From Cribrihabitans marinus (GTDB taxonomy: Bacteria; Pseudomonadota; Alphaproteobacteria; Rhodobacterales; Rhodobacteraceae), in contig NZ_FNYD01000003.1 of assembly GCF_900109035.1 (NCBI RefSeq), positions 1-64,000 of the forward strand: a stretch of 64,000 bases of DNA. Direction: 5' to 3'. Of this stretch, positions 53,599-63,147 are shown piece by piece. The translations under genes were made by a program, and so were the position numbers. Within the stretch, counting starts at the first letter, position 1. Each line of letters opens with the position of its first letter. The notes below the pieces were generated by a model. That model was given only the letters and a program-made list of their open reading frames with translations. It searched no databases and was not told the DNA's origin.

Positions 53599-55276
53599 CG
53601 CCGCGGTTTTTTCGCCGGAGGTCCCCAACTTTGACACCTTTTCCCGCTTTAACCTGGCCGGCATTCTTTTGTCGACGGATCCACGGGCAGACGTGACGCA
53701 TCGGTTCTACAGGTTGATTGCGCTCTTTGCGCTCGAGGTTCTGGCGATCATTCTGATCTTCCAGGTGTTTTCGTCTGTCGAGTGCCGGCTGACCGAGGTC
53801 GAGACAGCCTGTCGCGGTCTGCGCAGCGCGATGATCCGGGGGCTGTGCCTGTTCATAGGGTTGGGCCTGTTCGTCTGGTTCCGGCCCGGTTTGCGCGCGC
53901 GGCTTCTGCGCGCGTCCGAGGCCGGCGGGTATGAAGCACGGTTATGGGGGTTCGCCCATCTGGCGGGGCTCGGCCTGATTTTCCTGCCGTGGATGAGCGC
54001 GGATCCCGCCACGCTGAACCGCGACTTTCCGGTCTACATGCTGTCGCTCAGCCTGGGCGCGTTCCTGGCCGGGCTGGGCGCGCTGTTCCTGCTGGTGCCA
54101 AGGGGCGAGGTGCTGCCGCTTCTGCGGGCGGGCGGGCGTGGCCTGGTGGCGGTGGTCGTCGTGTCCCTGATCATTCCCGACCTGGCCGACGCGCTGGCGC
54201 CGCTGTGGTGGAGCTTTCGCTGGCTGCTGGTTGCGACCTTCTACGGGGTTGCGGTGCTCCTGGCGCTGCTGGGCAATCATGTCATCCTCAGCCCCGAGAG
54301 ATCGACCATCGGCACCGGCGATTTCTTCGTCGAGATGGCCGGCAGCTGCTCGGGCATCGAGGGGTTCGCCCTGACCACCGGGTTCTTCGTGATCTACTCG
54401 GTCCTGATGCGCGACACGCTGCACCTGCGGCGGCTGTGGCTGATCGTGTTTCCGCTGGCGCTGCTGGTCAGCTGGCTGTTCAACGTCATCCGCATCTCGG
54501 CGCTGATCCTGATCGGTGACCGGGTGTCGCCGGAACTGGCGGTCAACGGCTTCCACAGTTTTGCCGGCTGGCTGTTCTTCACGATCCTGGCGCTGGGCGT
54601 TCTGTGGGTGGTGCAGGCGATACCGGCGCTGCACCGCGAACCGGCCGCCGCGCGGCCCCCGGCGGAGTTGCCGCCGCTGACCCACGATACGAACGCGGCG
54701 CTGATCGCGCCCTTCATCGTCTTCATGCTGTCCAGCCTTCTGGTGCAGAGCTTCTGGCAGGAGCCGGCGATGGCCTATCCGGTGCAGGCCGGGCTGGTCG
54801 CATTGGTGCTCTGGCTGTTCCGCCGGCCGCTCTTGCGGCTCGACTGGCGCCTGGACCCTGTGGCGTTTCTCGCCGGACTGGCGGTGGGGGCCGGCTGGCT
54901 GCTGAGCGCCGAACCCGGCGCGTCCCCGGCGGGACTGGCGCAACTGGGCAGCTGGGCACTGGCCGGCTGGGTGATTTGCCGGATCGTGGGCATCGCGATC
55001 CTGGTGCCGATCGTCGAAGAGGCGTTCTTTCGCGGCTACCTGCTGCGCCTGCTCGGCGGCGGGACTGCCTGGCGCACGGCACTGGCCGTGGGTGCCACCA
55101 GCCTGGCCTTTGCGTTCTTGCACGGGCGCATTATCGAGGCGGGGCTGGCCGGCGTGGTCTTTGCGCTGATCGCCCTGCGCCGCGACCGGCTGGGCGATGC
55201 AGTGCTCGCGCATGCGGTGGCGAATACCACGATTGCCATCGCCGCACTGGTCGGCGGCGACTGGTCACTGATCTGA
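53588..55276 (+). CDS. xrtE: Exosortase E fused to a CAAX-type protease (VPEID-CTERM system)
   Basis: About 560 residues, all membrane. The first part is an exosortase with the catalytic cysteine in AGSCSGIEGF, arginine in NVIRIS and histidine in NGFHSFAGW. The second part is a CPBP intramembrane protease with EEAFFRGYLLR. This fusion is named exosortase E/protease in annotation. It would cut and anchor proteins bearing a VPEID-CTERM tail, and such a gene follows directly. ATG 53588 is used; GTG 53693 is also possible. Confidence 0.9.
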   Translation: MPPDAAVFSPEVPNFDTFSRFNLAGILLSTDPRADVTHRFYRLIALFALEVLAIILIFQVFSSVECRLTEVETACRGLRSAMIRGLCLFIGLGLFVWFRPGLRARLLRASEAGGYEARLWGFAHLAGLGLIFLPWMSADPATLNRDFPVYMLSLSLGAFLAGLGALFLLVPRGEVLPLLRAGGRGLVAVVVVSLIIPDLADALAPLWWSFRWLLVATFYGVAVLLALLGNHVILSPERSTIGTGDFFVEMAGSCSGIEGFALTTGFFVIYSVLMRDTLHLRRLWLIVFPLALLVSWLFNVIRISALILIGDRVSPELAVNGFHSFAGWLFFTILALGVLWVVQAIPALHREPAAARPPAELPPLTHDTNAALIAPFIVFMLSSLLVQSFWQEPAMAYPVQAGLVALVLWLFRRPLLRLDWRLDPVAFLAGLAVGAGWLLSAEPGASPAGLAQLGSWALAGWVICRIVGIAILVPIVEEAFFRGYLLRLLGGGTAWRTALAVGATSLAFAFLHGRIIEAGLAGVVFALIALRRDRLGDAVLAHAVANTTIAIAALVGGDWSLI

Positions 55277-55294
55277 AAGGTCAGGCGTCGCGCG

Positions 55295-55564
55295 TCAGCG
55301 CGCCTTGCGCCGGCGCCGGATCTCGCGCATCAAAAGCAGGCCCGCGGCAATCGCCGCAATCGCCAGCCCGCCGGTCGAGGCGTCGATTTCCGGCACGGCC
55401 GAACTTGTGGGACCGGTGCCGTGAGACCAACCGCCCCAATTGAACCAGTTGCCCCACCAATTGCTGAACCAACCGCCGCGCGACTGCGCCGCAACCGACC
55501 CGGCCGACATGACGGTGGCACCGAACGACGCAAGCGCCGTCACGAAAAGACGTGAATTCATCAT
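55295..55564 (-). CDS. VPEID-CTERM substrate protein
   Basis: An 89-residue exported protein: signal peptide ending SVAAQS, a short Trp/Gly/Asn-rich mature part (GGWFSNWWGNWFNWGGWSHG) and the sorting tail VPEIDASTGGLAIAAIAAG plus a basic RRRRKAR end. It is the obvious substrate of the exosortase E whose gene ends 18 bases away, converging. After processing only about 35 residues would remain attached. ATG 55564 is used. Confidence 0.9.
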   Translation of the reverse strand: MMNSRLFVTALASFGATVMSAGSVAAQSRGGWFSNWWGNWFNWGGWSHGTGPTSSAVPEIDASTGGLAIAAIAAGLLLMREIRRRRKAR

Positions 55565-55747
55565 TTAAAATCCCCCAGACATCCGCGCCAAGCGCGGCAC
55601 ACCCTGTGGGGCAAGAGTATGCCCGACGCCGGGCGCTGGAGCAAAAGAAAACCGGGTTTTGTCGTCAATCTTGAAACAGTGCCTTGATTGGCGCGCCACC
55701 GGCGCGATTTCCGGAACAATAGGGGCCGTGGTCCTGCCCTTCCGGGA

Positions 55748-58700
55748 TCACTCCGCCGCCTTGAGCGGGCCGGGCACCAAGGGATTCGGTTCGTCGCCGT
55801 CCGTCTCGGGGCGCTCACCCGCGTTCTCGGGGCTGGGGCCGTCGGGCGCGTCCCACAGGATCTCGGTCGCCTGGATCCTGCGCGCGGCCCGGCGCAGCGC
55901 CATGTCGCGGGCGATCCGGCTGGACCGGCCGGCGGTGGCGCGCTGCAAGAGCCGCCCCAGCCAGATCGCATAAGTCGTCACCCAGACCCGAAGCGCCAGG
56001 AACGAGGGCGTCAGAACCAGCGTCAGCACCGTCGCGATGCCCAGCCCGAACACCACTGCCGTCGCCAGCTGTTTCCACCAGAGCGCGGTGGGCGAGTCGA
56101 TGGAATAGCCGCCATTGATGAAATCCAGGCTGAGCCCGAACATCATCGGCGTCAGGCCCGCCATCGTGGTGATCGTGGTCAGCAGCACGGGCCGGATCCG
56201 CGCCTCGGCGGTGCGCACGATGGCCTCGATCCGCGGCATGTAGCGGCTGTATTCCTGATAGGTGTCGATCAGAACGATGTTGTTGTTCACCACGATGCCG
56301 GCCAGGGCCACGATGCCGGTGCCGGTCATGATGATCGAGAAGGGCTGGTTCATCACCATCATCCCGATCAGCACGCCGGTGGTCGACAGCACCACCGCCA
56401 TCAGCACCAGGACCGAGTTGTAGAAGCTGTTGAACTGGGTCAGCAGGATGATGAACATCAGTCCCAGCGCCGCGGCAAAGGCCTTGGACAGGAAATCCTG
56501 ACTCTCCTGCTGCTCCTCCTGATCGCCGGTCCATTCCCAGTCCAGCGTCTGGGGCAGGGCGCCGGTCTCCAGCCATTCGGTCAGGGCGGCGATGCGCTCG
56601 TTTGCATTGACCGGGGCGAACTGCGCCGCGTCCTCCTCAAGGGCGGTGCGCAGTTGGTCGATGCCCGTGGCCTCGACCATCGAGAACACCGAATAGAGCG
56701 GACCGTTCGGCCGCTGCAGCGTCGGCCCCTGCGGTTCGGCGCCCTCGGGCACCTCCTTGAGCATCGCCAGCACCTGCGGCGCCCCGTCCGGGCCCGGCGC
56801 GGTCAGCTTGGTCAGACCCGGTTCGACATCCGCCTTAACGTCGAAATAGCGTTGCTGGTCGACGCGGTTGATCTCGGCCAGTTTCTCGACCGGTTGGCGG
56901 GTGATGAAGTTCGACAGCGGCACCAGCCCGTCCGGTGTGCGCACCTTGAGCGTGTCCAGCGTCGACAGCACCCGGTCCTGCTCGGGCAGGCGCACGCGGA
57001 TCTCGATCTCCTCGTCATTGCCCTCGGGGCGCATGTCGCCCAGCAGCACGCCGCGCGTGACCAGCTGCACCATCGCGCCCACCGTGGCCACGTCGGCGCC
57101 GAAGCGGCCGGCCTTGGCCACGTCCACGTCGATCTGCCAGTCGATGCCGGGCAGGGGCAGGCTGTCCTCGATCTTGATCAGCCCCGGCGTCTCGTCGAAG
57201 CGGGCGCGCGCAGTTTCGGTCGCGGCCAGCAGGTCCTGCCAGTCGTCGCCCTTGATGCGCAAATGCACCGGCTTGGCCGAGGCCGGGCCACGGCCCAGCG
57301 GATTGATCTCGGCCTCGAAGCCCGGCAGCTTGGCCAGTTCGGCATTCAGCTGCTCGATGACGAAATCACCGTCGTAGCGCGGGTCGATCACCTCGGTCTC
57401 GAAGCCCAGCCACCGGCCCAGCAGGCCGCCGGAGGTTTCGACCTCGTGCGGTCGATCCTCCCACGGGATGATCTCGAACTGCACCTGGCCCACCGTGTCG
57501 GGCGGGATCTGCGCGCCCGAGGCGTCGGTGTTCAGCCCGCCTTCGCCGGCAAAGGAGAAGACGTTGATGACCGCCGGGTGCTCGGCGATCACGTCCTCGG
57601 CGGCCTTGACCATCGCGTCCTTCTCGGCCAGCGACAGGTTGCCGCGTGCGCGAACATAGGTGGTGGCCTGCTCCGGCTCGCTCTCGACAAAGAACTCGAC
57701 CCCGCGCGAATTGGCGGGAAACAGAACGGCGGCCACGTAGAAGACCCCGGCAAAGACCGCCGCGATGGTGACCAGCGGCATGATGGGATTGCCGGCGATG
57801 AACTGGATCAGCCGTCCGAACGGGCTGTGGCCCGATGTGCGCTCGACCCGGTTGTGCGGCCGCTCGATCCGGGCCGCGCCCAGCGTCACCGAGGCCGCGA
57901 AGGCCGCCAGCAGGAACAGCAGCGCGCCGACGATCTCGCCCAGCACCATATTGCCGCTGCCCGGCACAAGGTAGCTGGGGTTGAGCATCTGCATCGCGCC
58001 CAGGAACATTGCGTAAAGCGCGGGCGGCACCAGCGCCGCGCGCACCAGCCAGGGCGTGCGCGCCCGCAGCCAGTCCGACATCCGGTTGAAGGTCCGGCTC
58101 ATCCGTCCCGACACGCCGCCCATGACCGGCAGATAGATCAGCGCCACGACCAGCGAGGCGCTGAGCACGAAAATCAGCGTGATCGGCAGCATGCCCATGA
58201 ACTCGCCCGGCACGCCCGGCCAGAACAGCATCGGCAGGAAGGCGCAGAGCGTGGTGGCGGTCGAGGACACGATGGGCCAGAACATCCGCTGCGCCGCCTC
58301 GACATAGGCGTGCATCGGGCCGGTGCCCTGCCTGATGCGCTTGTCGGCGTATTCCACGACGACGATGGCCCCGTCCACCAGCATGCCCACCGCCAGGATC
58401 AGGCCGAACATCACGATGTTCGAAATCGACACGCCCATGATCGCCAGGAACACGAAACACAGCAGGAAAGATGTGGGAATCGCAAATCCCACCAGCAGCG
58501 CCGCGCGGCTGCCGAGCGCCGCCAGGACCACGATCATCACCAGCGCGATGGCGGTCAGGACGGACCCCTCGAGCTGCCTGACCATCGAGCCGACGACCCG
58601 GCTCTGGTCGTTCGACGTGCCGATCTCGACCGCCGCGCGCAGCTCTTCGGGCCAGGTCGCCTCGGACTTGGCCAGGGTCTGCTTCACCAGGTCCACGGTG

Positions 58701-59578
58701 TCGATGAGGTTGAAGCCCTTGCGCTTGACCACCTGCAGCGCGACGGTGTTCTCGCCGTCGAAGCGGGCGGTTCCGCGCCGGTCCTCGAAGGTGTAGTTGA
58801 TCTGCGCAAGCTCGCCCAGCGTCACCACACGGTCGCCATTGACCTTGATCGGCAGGTCATAGACATCCCGCGCGCGCTTGAACGACGACGGGATCTTGAC
58901 CGAGAAGCTGCCCTGGTCGCTGTCCACCTCGCCGGCGGCGATCAGTTGGTTGTTGTTCTGCACCACCGTGATCAGCTCGTTGGCGGTGACGTTGTAGGCC
59001 TCGAGCCGCAGCGGGTCGATCACCACCTCCAGCAACTCGTCGCGGTTGCCGGCGATCCCGGCCTCCAGCACCGCGTCCAGCGCCTCCAGGTCGTCCTGAA
59101 GGTCCTTGGCGATGCGCGCCATCGTGCGTTCCGGCACCTCGCCGGTCAGGTTCACGATCACGATGGGGAATTCCGAGAAATTGATCTCGGTCAGGGTGTA
59201 TTGTTCGGCGCCCTCGGGAAATTCGGCCTGCGCGGTGTTCATCGCGTCGCGCACATCCGCGGTGATCGCGGTCTTGTCCCAGCCGAACTCGAATTCCAGC
59301 GCCACGCCGCCATAGCCCTCGGCGGCGGTCGCGCTCATGGTCTTGAGCCCGTCCAGATCGGCCAGTTCGGTCTCCATCGGGCGGACCAGAAGGTTCTCGG
59401 CATCCTCGGCCGAGATGCCGGGGAAGGGGACCGATACGAACAGCGCCGGGATCTCGATGTCCGGCTCGCCCTCCTTGGGCAGGCCGACATAGGCATAGCC
59501 GCCGACCAGCAGGGTGATCCCGATGAAGGCCAGGACCATCCGCGCCCGGGCGGCGGCCCAGTCGACGAGTCCCGTCAT
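55748..59578 (-). CDS. RND efflux transporter permease
   Basis: A 1276-residue inner-membrane RND pump of the AcrB/HAE1 type, longer than the classic 1030-1050 residues. The N-terminal helix starts MTGLVDWAAARARMVLAF, and TM4 carries VGMLVDGAIVVVEY. The two large periplasmic loops follow TM1 and TM7. It works with the preceding membrane fusion protein, whose stop overlaps its start by four bases; an outer membrane partner is not in view. Substrate unknown. Confidence 0.93.
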   Translation of the reverse strand: MTGLVDWAAARARMVLAFIGITLLVGGYAYVGLPKEGEPDIEIPALFVSVPFPGISAEDAENLLVRPMETELADLDGLKTMSATAAEGYGGVALEFEFGWDKTAITADVRDAMNTAQAEFPEGAEQYTLTEINFSEFPIVIVNLTGEVPERTMARIAKDLQDDLEALDAVLEAGIAGNRDELLEVVIDPLRLEAYNVTANELITVVQNNNQLIAAGEVDSDQGSFSVKIPSSFKRARDVYDLPIKVNGDRVVTLGELAQINYTFEDRRGTARFDGENTVALQVVKRKGFNLIDTVDLVKQTLAKSEATWPEELRAAVEIGTSNDQSRVVGSMVRQLEGSVLTAIALVMIVVLAALGSRAALLVGFAIPTSFLLCFVFLAIMGVSISNIVMFGLILAVGMLVDGAIVVVEYADKRIRQGTGPMHAYVEAAQRMFWPIVSSTATTLCAFLPMLFWPGVPGEFMGMLPITLIFVLSASLVVALIYLPVMGGVSGRMSRTFNRMSDWLRARTPWLVRAALVPPALYAMFLGAMQMLNPSYLVPGSGNMVLGEIVGALLFLLAAFAASVTLGAARIERPHNRVERTSGHSPFGRLIQFIAGNPIMPLVTIAAVFAGVFYVAAVLFPANSRGVEFFVESEPEQATTYVRARGNLSLAEKDAMVKAAEDVIAEHPAVINVFSFAGEGGLNTDASGAQIPPDTVGQVQFEIIPWEDRPHEVETSGGLLGRWLGFETEVIDPRYDGDFVIEQLNAELAKLPGFEAEINPLGRGPASAKPVHLRIKGDDWQDLLAATETARARFDETPGLIKIEDSLPLPGIDWQIDVDVAKAGRFGADVATVGAMVQLVTRGVLLGDMRPEGNDEEIEIRVRLPEQDRVLSTLDTLKVRTPDGLVPLSNFITRQPVEKLAEINRVDQQRYFDVKADVEPGLTKLTAPGPDGAPQVLAMLKEVPEGAEPQGPTLQRPNGPLYSVFSMVEATGIDQLRTALEEDAAQFAPVNANERIAALTEWLETGALPQTLDWEWTGDQEEQQESQDFLSKAFAAALGLMFIILLTQFNSFYNSVLVLMAVVLSTTGVLIGMMVMNQPFSIIMTGTGIVALAGIVVNNNIVLIDTYQEYSRYMPRIEAIVRTAEARIRPVLLTTITTMAGLTPMMFGLSLDFINGGYSIDSPTALWWKQLATAVVFGLGIATVLTLVLTPSFLALRVWVTTYAIWLGRLLQRATAGRSSRIARDMALRRAARRIQATEILWDAPDGPSPENAGERPETDGDEPNPLVPGPLKAAE

Positions 59579-60816
59579 TGGGCGGCCTCCCGATAGGTCG
59601 GCGCGACGGCAACCCCCTCTGTCACGAAGTCCTGGCCGACCACGATCACGTCCACCGTGTCGGGCAGACCTGCAAGCCAGACGCCGTTGGTGTCGTCCCG
59701 GATCATCTCGACGGCGTGGAACTCGACGCGGTTGTCCGCGCCGACCGCCCGCACGCCAAGCTGACCCTCGTTGTTCAGCGTCAGCGCCGATTGCGGCAGC
59801 CGATGCGCCGTCGAGCCCGCCGAGGAGACCGAGATAGTCGCGGTCTGGCCGCTGCGGATCGCCAGGTCGGGGTTGGCGGCGGTGATCTCCACCTCGAAGG
59901 TGCGGGTGGTCTCGTCCGCCGACCGGCTGATGAAGGTGACCGTGCCCTCGACCGTCTGACCGGTGGCCAATTGCGCCTGCGCCGGGGCGCCGTTGGTGAT
60001 CCGGCCCACTTCGGTCTCGGGCACATACCCGACCAGCTTGATCGGATCGAGCTGGATGACCGTGGCGCAGAGCGATCCCGGCTGCATCAGGCTGCCGAGT
60101 TCTGCCGTGTCGCTTTCCAGCAGCCCGTCGAACGGCGCCTCGATGGTCAGGCGGTCGATCTCGCGCTGGGCGGCGGCCACGGCGGCGGCGGCGGCCTCGA
60201 TCCCCGCGCGCATCGATTCCAGCCCGGCCTCGGCGGATTTGATGCCGGCCTCGGCGCTGCGTACGGAGGCTTCGGTCGCCACACGCCGGGTTTCCGAGGC
60301 AAACCCGCCCTGCGACAGTTTCTGCGCTGCGTTGTTGTTGATCTCGGCCTCGCGCAGCCGGGCCTTGGCCTCGATCAGCCGGGCTTCGGCCTCGGGCAGG
60401 CGGGCCTTGGCCTCGCTTTCGCGGGCGCGCATCTCGGCCAGCTGCGCCGGGCGCGTGCCGGGGTCCAACTCGCAAAGCAGCTGGCCGGCCTCGACGAAGG
60501 CGCCCTTGCGCAGCGGCTCCGAGATCACCGGCGACGAGGTTTCCGAGCGCACTTCGACCTGGCGCATCGCCTCGGTCTCGCCCCGCAGGACCACGCCGGA
60601 ATCGATTTCGCGCGCCTTCGAGCGGACCGCGACGACACCGATGGCCTTCTGTTCGGGCTTCTCGCTCTCGGCCGCGGCGTCCGTCGCGGCACCGTCATCG
60701 GGTTGTGCCGCGGCGGCCTCACCGGTGGCAAAGGCCAGCAGGGCGTCACGTTCGAACACGAGCATATACAAGGAAAAAGTCACCAAAACCGCGGTGATGA
60801 GGGGAATCAATCGCAT
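59575..60816 (-). CDS. RND periplasmic adaptor (HlyD/MFP family)
   Basis: A 413-residue membrane fusion protein: one N-terminal helix (about 3-25), an Ala/Glu-rich linker, a lipoyl half, a long coiled coil (about 115-215; AEARLIEAKARLREAE), and a beta-barrel and membrane-proximal domain. It links the RND pump to an outer membrane channel. ATG 60816 is used; the ATG at 60876 lies in AT-rich leader DNA. The 140-base gap upstream with TCAGATTAGTTT probably holds the promoter. Confidence 0.92.
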   Translation of the reverse strand: MRLIPLITAVLVTFSLYMLVFERDALLAFATGEAAAAQPDDGAATDAAAESEKPEQKAIGVVAVRSKAREIDSGVVLRGETEAMRQVEVRSETSSPVISEPLRKGAFVEAGQLLCELDPGTRPAQLAEMRARESEAKARLPEAEARLIEAKARLREAEINNNAAQKLSQGGFASETRRVATEASVRSAEAGIKSAEAGLESMRAGIEAAAAAVAAAQREIDRLTIEAPFDGLLESDTAELGSLMQPGSLCATVIQLDPIKLVGYVPETEVGRITNGAPAQAQLATGQTVEGTVTFISRSADETTRTFEVEITAANPDLAIRSGQTATISVSSAGSTAHRLPQSALTLNNEGQLGVRAVGADNRVEFHAVEMIRDDTNGVWLAGLPDTVDVIVVGQDFVTEGVAVAPTYREAAQ

Positions 60817-61052
60817 CTCGCGTCTTTCTAAAATCCTGACATGGCCAGCAAGCAGGGCAGCTATGTGTGGGCGCACCGACCTTCACATGGGGTCATCTTT
60901 CTGAGATGTCTACTCTAAACTGACCAGTTCAGATTAGTTTTTTTCGACCAACAGTGCAAGTTGCGCGGATTTTGGCGCGGATCCGGCCCTTGGCTTGGCC
61001 CAAGGGGCGCGTTAAGAGGGGCGGCAGACGCGCAACGGGCCCGGGGGCAGGA

Positions 61053-61724
61053 ATGAGCGACAGCGACAGTTTCATCGACGAAGTGACCGAAGAGGTTCGC
61101 CGGGACCGCCTGTTCCTTCTGCTGCGGCGCTGGGGCTGGATCGGTGCGCTGCTGATCGTGGCCGTGGTCGGCGGCGCGGCCTGGAAGGAATACCGCAAGG
61201 CGCAGGAGGCGGCGCGGTCGCAGGCGCTGGGCGACGGGATCATCGCGGCGCTGGCCGCCGACGACGCTGCCGCGCGGGCCGAGGCGCTGGAGCAGCTCTC
61301 GGCCGACAGCACCGGCGGGCAGGCAGTGCTGCGGATGATGACCGCCGGCGCCCTGACCGAGGCGGGCCGCACCGATGCGGCCGTGGCGGCGCTGCAGGCA
61401 GTGGCAGGCGATGGCGAGCTGCCGCAGGTTTATCGCCAGATCGCCGGCTTCAAGGCGCTGACGCTGCAGGGCGACACTCTGCCCGTAGCCGACCGGCGCC
61501 TGCAATTCGAGGCGCTGACCGCCCCGGGCGCGCCGCTGCGCCTGCTCGCCGAGGAGCAGCTGGCGCTGATCGACATCGAAGAGGGCGAGACCGATGCCGC
61601 CATTTCCCGCCTGCGGGCGATGGTGCAGGACGCCGAAGCGGGGCCGGACTTGCAACAGCGCGCCACTCAGTTGATTGTTGCGCTGGGCGGCTCGCTCGAG
61701 ACGCAGCCCGGGCAGAACGGCTGA
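61053..61724 (+). CDS. YfgM-like TPR membrane protein
   Basis: A 223-residue protein with a membrane helix (about 26-46; WGWIGALLIVAVVGGAAWKEY) followed by a periplasmic helical repeat domain of the YfgM/TPR_21 type (about 60-215). In E. coli YfgM links SecYEG with periplasmic chaperones, and its gene precedes bamB and der, exactly as here. ATG 61053 is used. Conserved order supports the assignment despite short length. Confidence 0.85.
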   Translation: MSDSDSFIDEVTEEVRRDRLFLLLRRWGWIGALLIVAVVGGAAWKEYRKAQEAARSQALGDGIIAALAADDAAARAEALEQLSADSTGGQAVLRMMTAGALTEAGRTDAAVAALQAVAGDGELPQVYRQIAGFKALTLQGDTLPVADRRLQFEALTAPGAPLRLLAEEQLALIDIEEGETDAAISRLRAMVQDAEAGPDLQQRATQLIVALGGSLETQPGQNG

Positions 61725-61777
61725 TCCGCCGCCAGACGGCGGAGCGGCGAGGCGGAAACGGACAGACAGGTTCAACG

Positions 61778-63100
61778 ATGGTTCAGTTCTCTATTTCCCG
61801 GGCCGGGATGACCCTTGCGGGCGGGGCGCTGCTGCTGCTGTCGGCCTGCACCGAGCCTGACGTCATCCTGCCCGGCCCGCGCGAGGATATCCGCCCCGAC
61901 GCCACCGCGGCGACCGGCGCGGTGAGCAACGCGCCTGCCGCGCGGCTGCCCGCGCAGGTGACCAACGCGTCCTGGCCGCAGGGGGCCGGTACACCGGCCT
62001 TCCGCACCGACCATCCGGCGCTGCGCAGCACGCCGCAGCGGATCTGGTCGACCCAGATCGGCGAAGGCGACAGCCGCCGCCAGCGGATCACCGCCGCGCC
62101 GGTCGTGGCGGGTGGGCTGATCTACACGCTCGACGCCGGGGCCACCGTCACCGCCGTCTCGCAGGGCGGCGGCGTGGTCTGGAGCACCAGCCTGGTGCCG
62201 CCGGGCGAGGGCGACAACCAGGCGACGGGCGGCGGCATGGCCTATTCCGACGGCGTGCTCTATGTCTCGTCCGGCTTCGGCCGGCTGACCGCGCTGGATG
62301 CGCGTAGCGGCACCGTGCGCTGGCGGCAGCGCCTCAACGCCACAGGCAGCGGCATGCCCACGGTACGCGACGGGCTGGTCTACCTGGTGGCCGGCGACGA
62401 CACCGGCTGGGCGATCCGCACTTCGAACGGGCGCATCGCCTGGCAAATCCAGGGCACCCCCAGCGTCGGCAACGTACTGGGCGCACCGGCGCCGGCCCTG
62501 ACCGGCGACCTGGCGGTCTTTGCCTTCGCCTCGGGCGATATCGTGGCCAGTTTCCGCAAGGGCGGCCTGCGCCGCTGGACCGCCGCGGTCGCGGGGCAGC
62601 GCAAGGGCCGCGCGGTGGCCCGCATCGCTGATGTGACAGGCGGGCCGGTTGTGGTCGGCAACCGCATCTATGTCGGCAACCATTCCGGGCGGACCGTGGC
62701 CTTCGAAGCCGATTCGGGCGACCGCATCTGGACCGCCAACGAGGGCGCGCTGACCCCGGTCTGGCCGGCGGGCAACAGCGTCTACCTGATCTCGGATCGC
62801 AACCAGCTGATCCGCCTCGCTTCCTCTGACGGCAGCCTGATCTGGGCGCGCGAACTGCCGGGCTTCGTGCGCGACAAGCCGCGCAAGCGCGGGCGCAGCT
62901 ATGCCCATTACGGCCCGCTTCTGGCCGGCGGGCGGATCGTCGTGGCCTCCAGCGACGGGTTGCTGCGCTTCTTCGACCCCACCGGCGGCGCGCTGGTGGG
63001 CACCGTCGAGGTGCCCGGCGGCGCCACCACGCAGCCGGTGGTGGCGGGCGGCACGCTCTACGTGGTCTCGACCGAGGGCGAACTGCACGCTTTCCGTTAG
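61778..63100 (+). CDS. bamB: BamB-like outer membrane lipoprotein
   Basis: A 440-residue lipoprotein with lipobox LLSAC (C24) and eight PQQ-like beta-propeller blades. BamB is the scaffold of the outer membrane protein assembly complex. It lies between yfgM and der, as in many proteobacteria, and is 47 bases before der. ATG 61778 is taken; the N-terminus is MVQFSISRAGMTLAGG. Confidence 0.9.
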   Translation: MVQFSISRAGMTLAGGALLLLSACTEPDVILPGPREDIRPDATAATGAVSNAPAARLPAQVTNASWPQGAGTPAFRTDHPALRSTPQRIWSTQIGEGDSRRQRITAAPVVAGGLIYTLDAGATVTAVSQGGGVVWSTSLVPPGEGDNQATGGGMAYSDGVLYVSSGFGRLTALDARSGTVRWRQRLNATGSGMPTVRDGLVYLVAGDDTGWAIRTSNGRIAWQIQGTPSVGNVLGAPAPALTGDLAVFAFASGDIVASFRKGGLRRWTAAVAGQRKGRAVARIADVTGGPVVVGNRIYVGNHSGRTVAFEADSGDRIWTANEGALTPVWPAGNSVYLISDRNQLIRLASSDGSLIWARELPGFVRDKPRKRGRSYAHYGPLLAGGRIVVASSDGLLRFFDPTGGALVGTVEVPGGATTQPVVAGGTLYVVSTEGELHAFR

Positions 63101-63147
63101 GCGCGCGATGCGTTACACGGCGCGTCTGAATCGCGAAAGAAAGCGCC

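Noticed and set aside
50032..53664. 1210-codon open frame on the minus strand over the LysM and ABC exporter genes
   Set aside because: It is the antisense of two clear genes in GC-rich DNA. Its translation is low-complexity His/Arg/Gly/Gln-rich, with no domain.
55688..59596. 1302-codon open frame on the plus strand over the RND pump
   Set aside because: Shadow of the pump gene; the product is His/Arg/Gln/Asp-rich and matches nothing, while the minus strand has all RND motifs.
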